Positions 63,144 to 64,000 of a stretch of DNA of 64,000 bases are shown piece after piece. The position numbers were made by a program, and so were the translations under genes. The stretch covers positions 24,560 to 88,559 of the forward strand of contig NZ_KZ679094.1 in the NCBI RefSeq assembly GCF_003024235.1, in the 5' to 3' direction. How positions within the stretch are numbered: the first letter of the stretch is position 1; each line of letters begins with the position of its first letter. Source of the DNA: Arenimonas caeni. GTDB taxonomy: Bacteria; Pseudomonadota; Gammaproteobacteria; Xanthomonadales; Xanthomonadaceae. Under the pieces are notes generated by a model. The model saw only the letters and a list, made by a program, of their open reading frames with translations, was not told the DNA's origin and ran no database searches.

Positions 63144-63470
63144 TCAGAACAGGCCCGGGATCTTCATGCCCGGGGGGATCGGCATGCCGGCGGTGGCGGC
63201 CGACATGCGCTTCTGGCTCTCTTCGTTGGCCTTGTTGACGGCGTCGTTGAAGGCCGCGGTGACCAGGTCCTCGAGCATCTCGGCGTCCGACAGCACCGAC
63301 GGGTCGATGCGCACGGCACGGCACTCCATCTTGCCGGTCAGGGTGACCTTGACCATGCCGCCGCCGGACTGGCCCTGCACCTCGACGCTGCCCAGCTCTT
63401 CCTGGGCCTTCTTGAGGTTGTCCTGCATGCGCTGGGCCTGCTGCATGAGTTGGGCGATGTTGCCTCGCAT
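63144..63470 (-). CDS. ybaB: YbaB/EbfC nucleoid-associated protein
   Basis: A 108-residue DNA-binding protein. [26 protein letters not shown] forms the helical tweezer arm; [21 protein letters not shown] is the strand region, and the tail [14 protein letters not shown] is typical. It lies between dnaX and recR, the conserved arrangement. Confidence 0.95.
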   Translation of the reverse strand: MRGNIAQLMQQAQRMQDNLKKAQEELGSVEVQGQSGGGMVKVTLTGKMECRAVRIDPSVLSDAEMLEDLVTAAFNDAVNKANEESQKRMSAATAGMPIPPGMKIPGLF

Positions 63471-63486
63471 GGTGTCTTCCTTCGTG

Positions 63487-64000
63487 TCAGTGGTCGTCCA
63501 GGGGACGGATGGAATCGGGTACGAGCGTGGCGCCCTGCTTCACCAGCTGGGCCACGACCGGGTCGGAGAGGAAATCGGACTCGGCACCGGCCTGGCGTTC
63601 GCCGCGCTGGCGCTGCGTGCGGTCGTGCAGGGTTTCGCCGGCGGCCGCCCTGGCGGCCTCGAAACGCAGCCTGGGCTCGGCGCCCAGGTGCGGCGCGAGC
63701 GCGGCGGCGAGCTGGCGCAGCAGCGAGTCGCTGCGCAGGTGGTCGAAGCTGTCGGGCAGCGAAAGCGAGAGCACGCCGTCGGCGTAGTCGCAGAACGCGC
63801 AGTGCGCCGCCAGCTCGCGCACCGGGCCGCGCAGGCCGGCGTCGGCGACGAGGTCGAGCCAGTCTTCGGCGCTGGCCAGGCGGGCACCGCCGCCCGTGGG
63901 CGCGGCCGGCGCGGCCGGCTGCACCGGGGCAGCCGCAACGGGCGCAGGCTCGTGCCGAGGCGGTTCATTGCGCGGCGGTTCCGCGAACACCGGCGGCGGC
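63487..64000 (-). CDS. dnaX: DNA polymerase III subunits gamma/tau, C-terminal part (partial)
   Basis: Only the last 171 codons lie in the window; the frame runs off the right edge, so the ATPase domain is outside. What is visible is a Pro/Ala-rich linker ([18 protein letters not shown]) and a tau-type C-terminal domain ([46 protein letters not shown]), which contacts polymerase alpha and DnaB. Position before ybaB-recR confirms it. No slippery frameshift site lies in this part. Confidence 0.88.
   Translation of the reverse strand, partial: PPPVFAEPPRNEPPRHEPAPVAAAPVQPAAPAAPTGGGARLASAEDWLDLVADAGLRGPVRELAAHCAFCDYADGVLSLSLPDSFDHLRSDSLLRQLAAALAPHLGAEPRLRFEAARAAAGETLHDRTQRQRGERQAGAESDFLSDPVVAQLVKQGATLVPDSIRPLDDH

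Overview
The window is 64 kb of dense, very GC-rich bacterial chromosome with 63 protein-coding genes, mostly 4-bp overlaps or short gaps. Gene content and order suggest a gammaproteobacterium of the Xanthomonadales/Lysobacterales type. The grounds are phoB-phoR-ppk1-ppx in one block, yceD-rpmF-fab-pabB-pabC-mltG-tmk-holB-pilZ on one strand, rlmJ, rlmKL, a type IV pilus PilZ, and dnaX-ybaB-recR. This rests on family recognition, not on a database search. No rRNA, tRNA, CRISPR array, insertion sequence, phage gene or replication origin was recognised. It reads as core chromosome with a few accessory insertions.

Layout. 1-5.4 kb: tail of a SulP transporter, a Bax1-I-like membrane protein, a HAD hydrolase, NAD-isocitrate dehydrogenase, a glutaredoxin/AhpD-like pair and a periplasmic M48 protease. 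5.4-12.9 kb: the phosphate block, with a Pho box, phoB, phoR, ppk1 and ppx, then a GT4 glycosyltransferase/PAP2 phosphatase pair behind a second, weaker Pho-box-like site. 12.9-19.4 kb: GNAT, rlmJ, an MDR oxidoreductase and a MacAB-like exporter operon led by a Yip1 protein. 19.4-28.5 kb: DoxX-pirin with a truncated DoxX twin, a serine hydrolase, a phosphoribosyltransferase, several envelope or unknown proteins, an AidB-type dehydrogenase and a VOC protein that probably starts at CTG.

28.5-43.3 kb: mfd, a secreted histidine phosphatase, two convergent pirins, an orphan polyamine-binding lipoprotein, a PmtA-like methyltransferase, rlmKL, an AmpD-like amidase and tesB. This stretch ends with an ECF sigma factor fused to a multi-pass membrane domain. 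43.3-54.7 kb: a long minus-strand block reading yceD, rpmF, fabH, a kinase-like gene, fabD, fabG, acpP, fabF, pabB, pabC, mltG, tmk, holB and pilZ. It opens with a near-perfect sigma-70 promoter and closes at a bidirectional terminator. It contains a 105-bp inverted-repeat element between fabD and fabG, and it lacks plsX. 54.8-64 kb: a coiled-coil protein and maf, a GT39-like membrane protein, MoxR-DUF58-TgpA-Slp, then dnaX (partial), ybaB, recR and a HIT protein.

Functional threads. Phosphate sensing and polyphosphate turnover may be linked to membrane lipid change through the GT4/PAP2 pair. Fatty-acid synthesis is co-transcribed with folate (pabBC), peptidoglycan (mltG) and replication (tmk, holB) genes. 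Three pirins and one DoxX suggest redox or quinone handling. The most promising unusual items are the membrane-fused ECF sigma factor, the kinase-like protein lacking the usual catalytic aspartate inside the fab operon, the palindromic repeat element, and the candidate Pho-controlled lipid operon.
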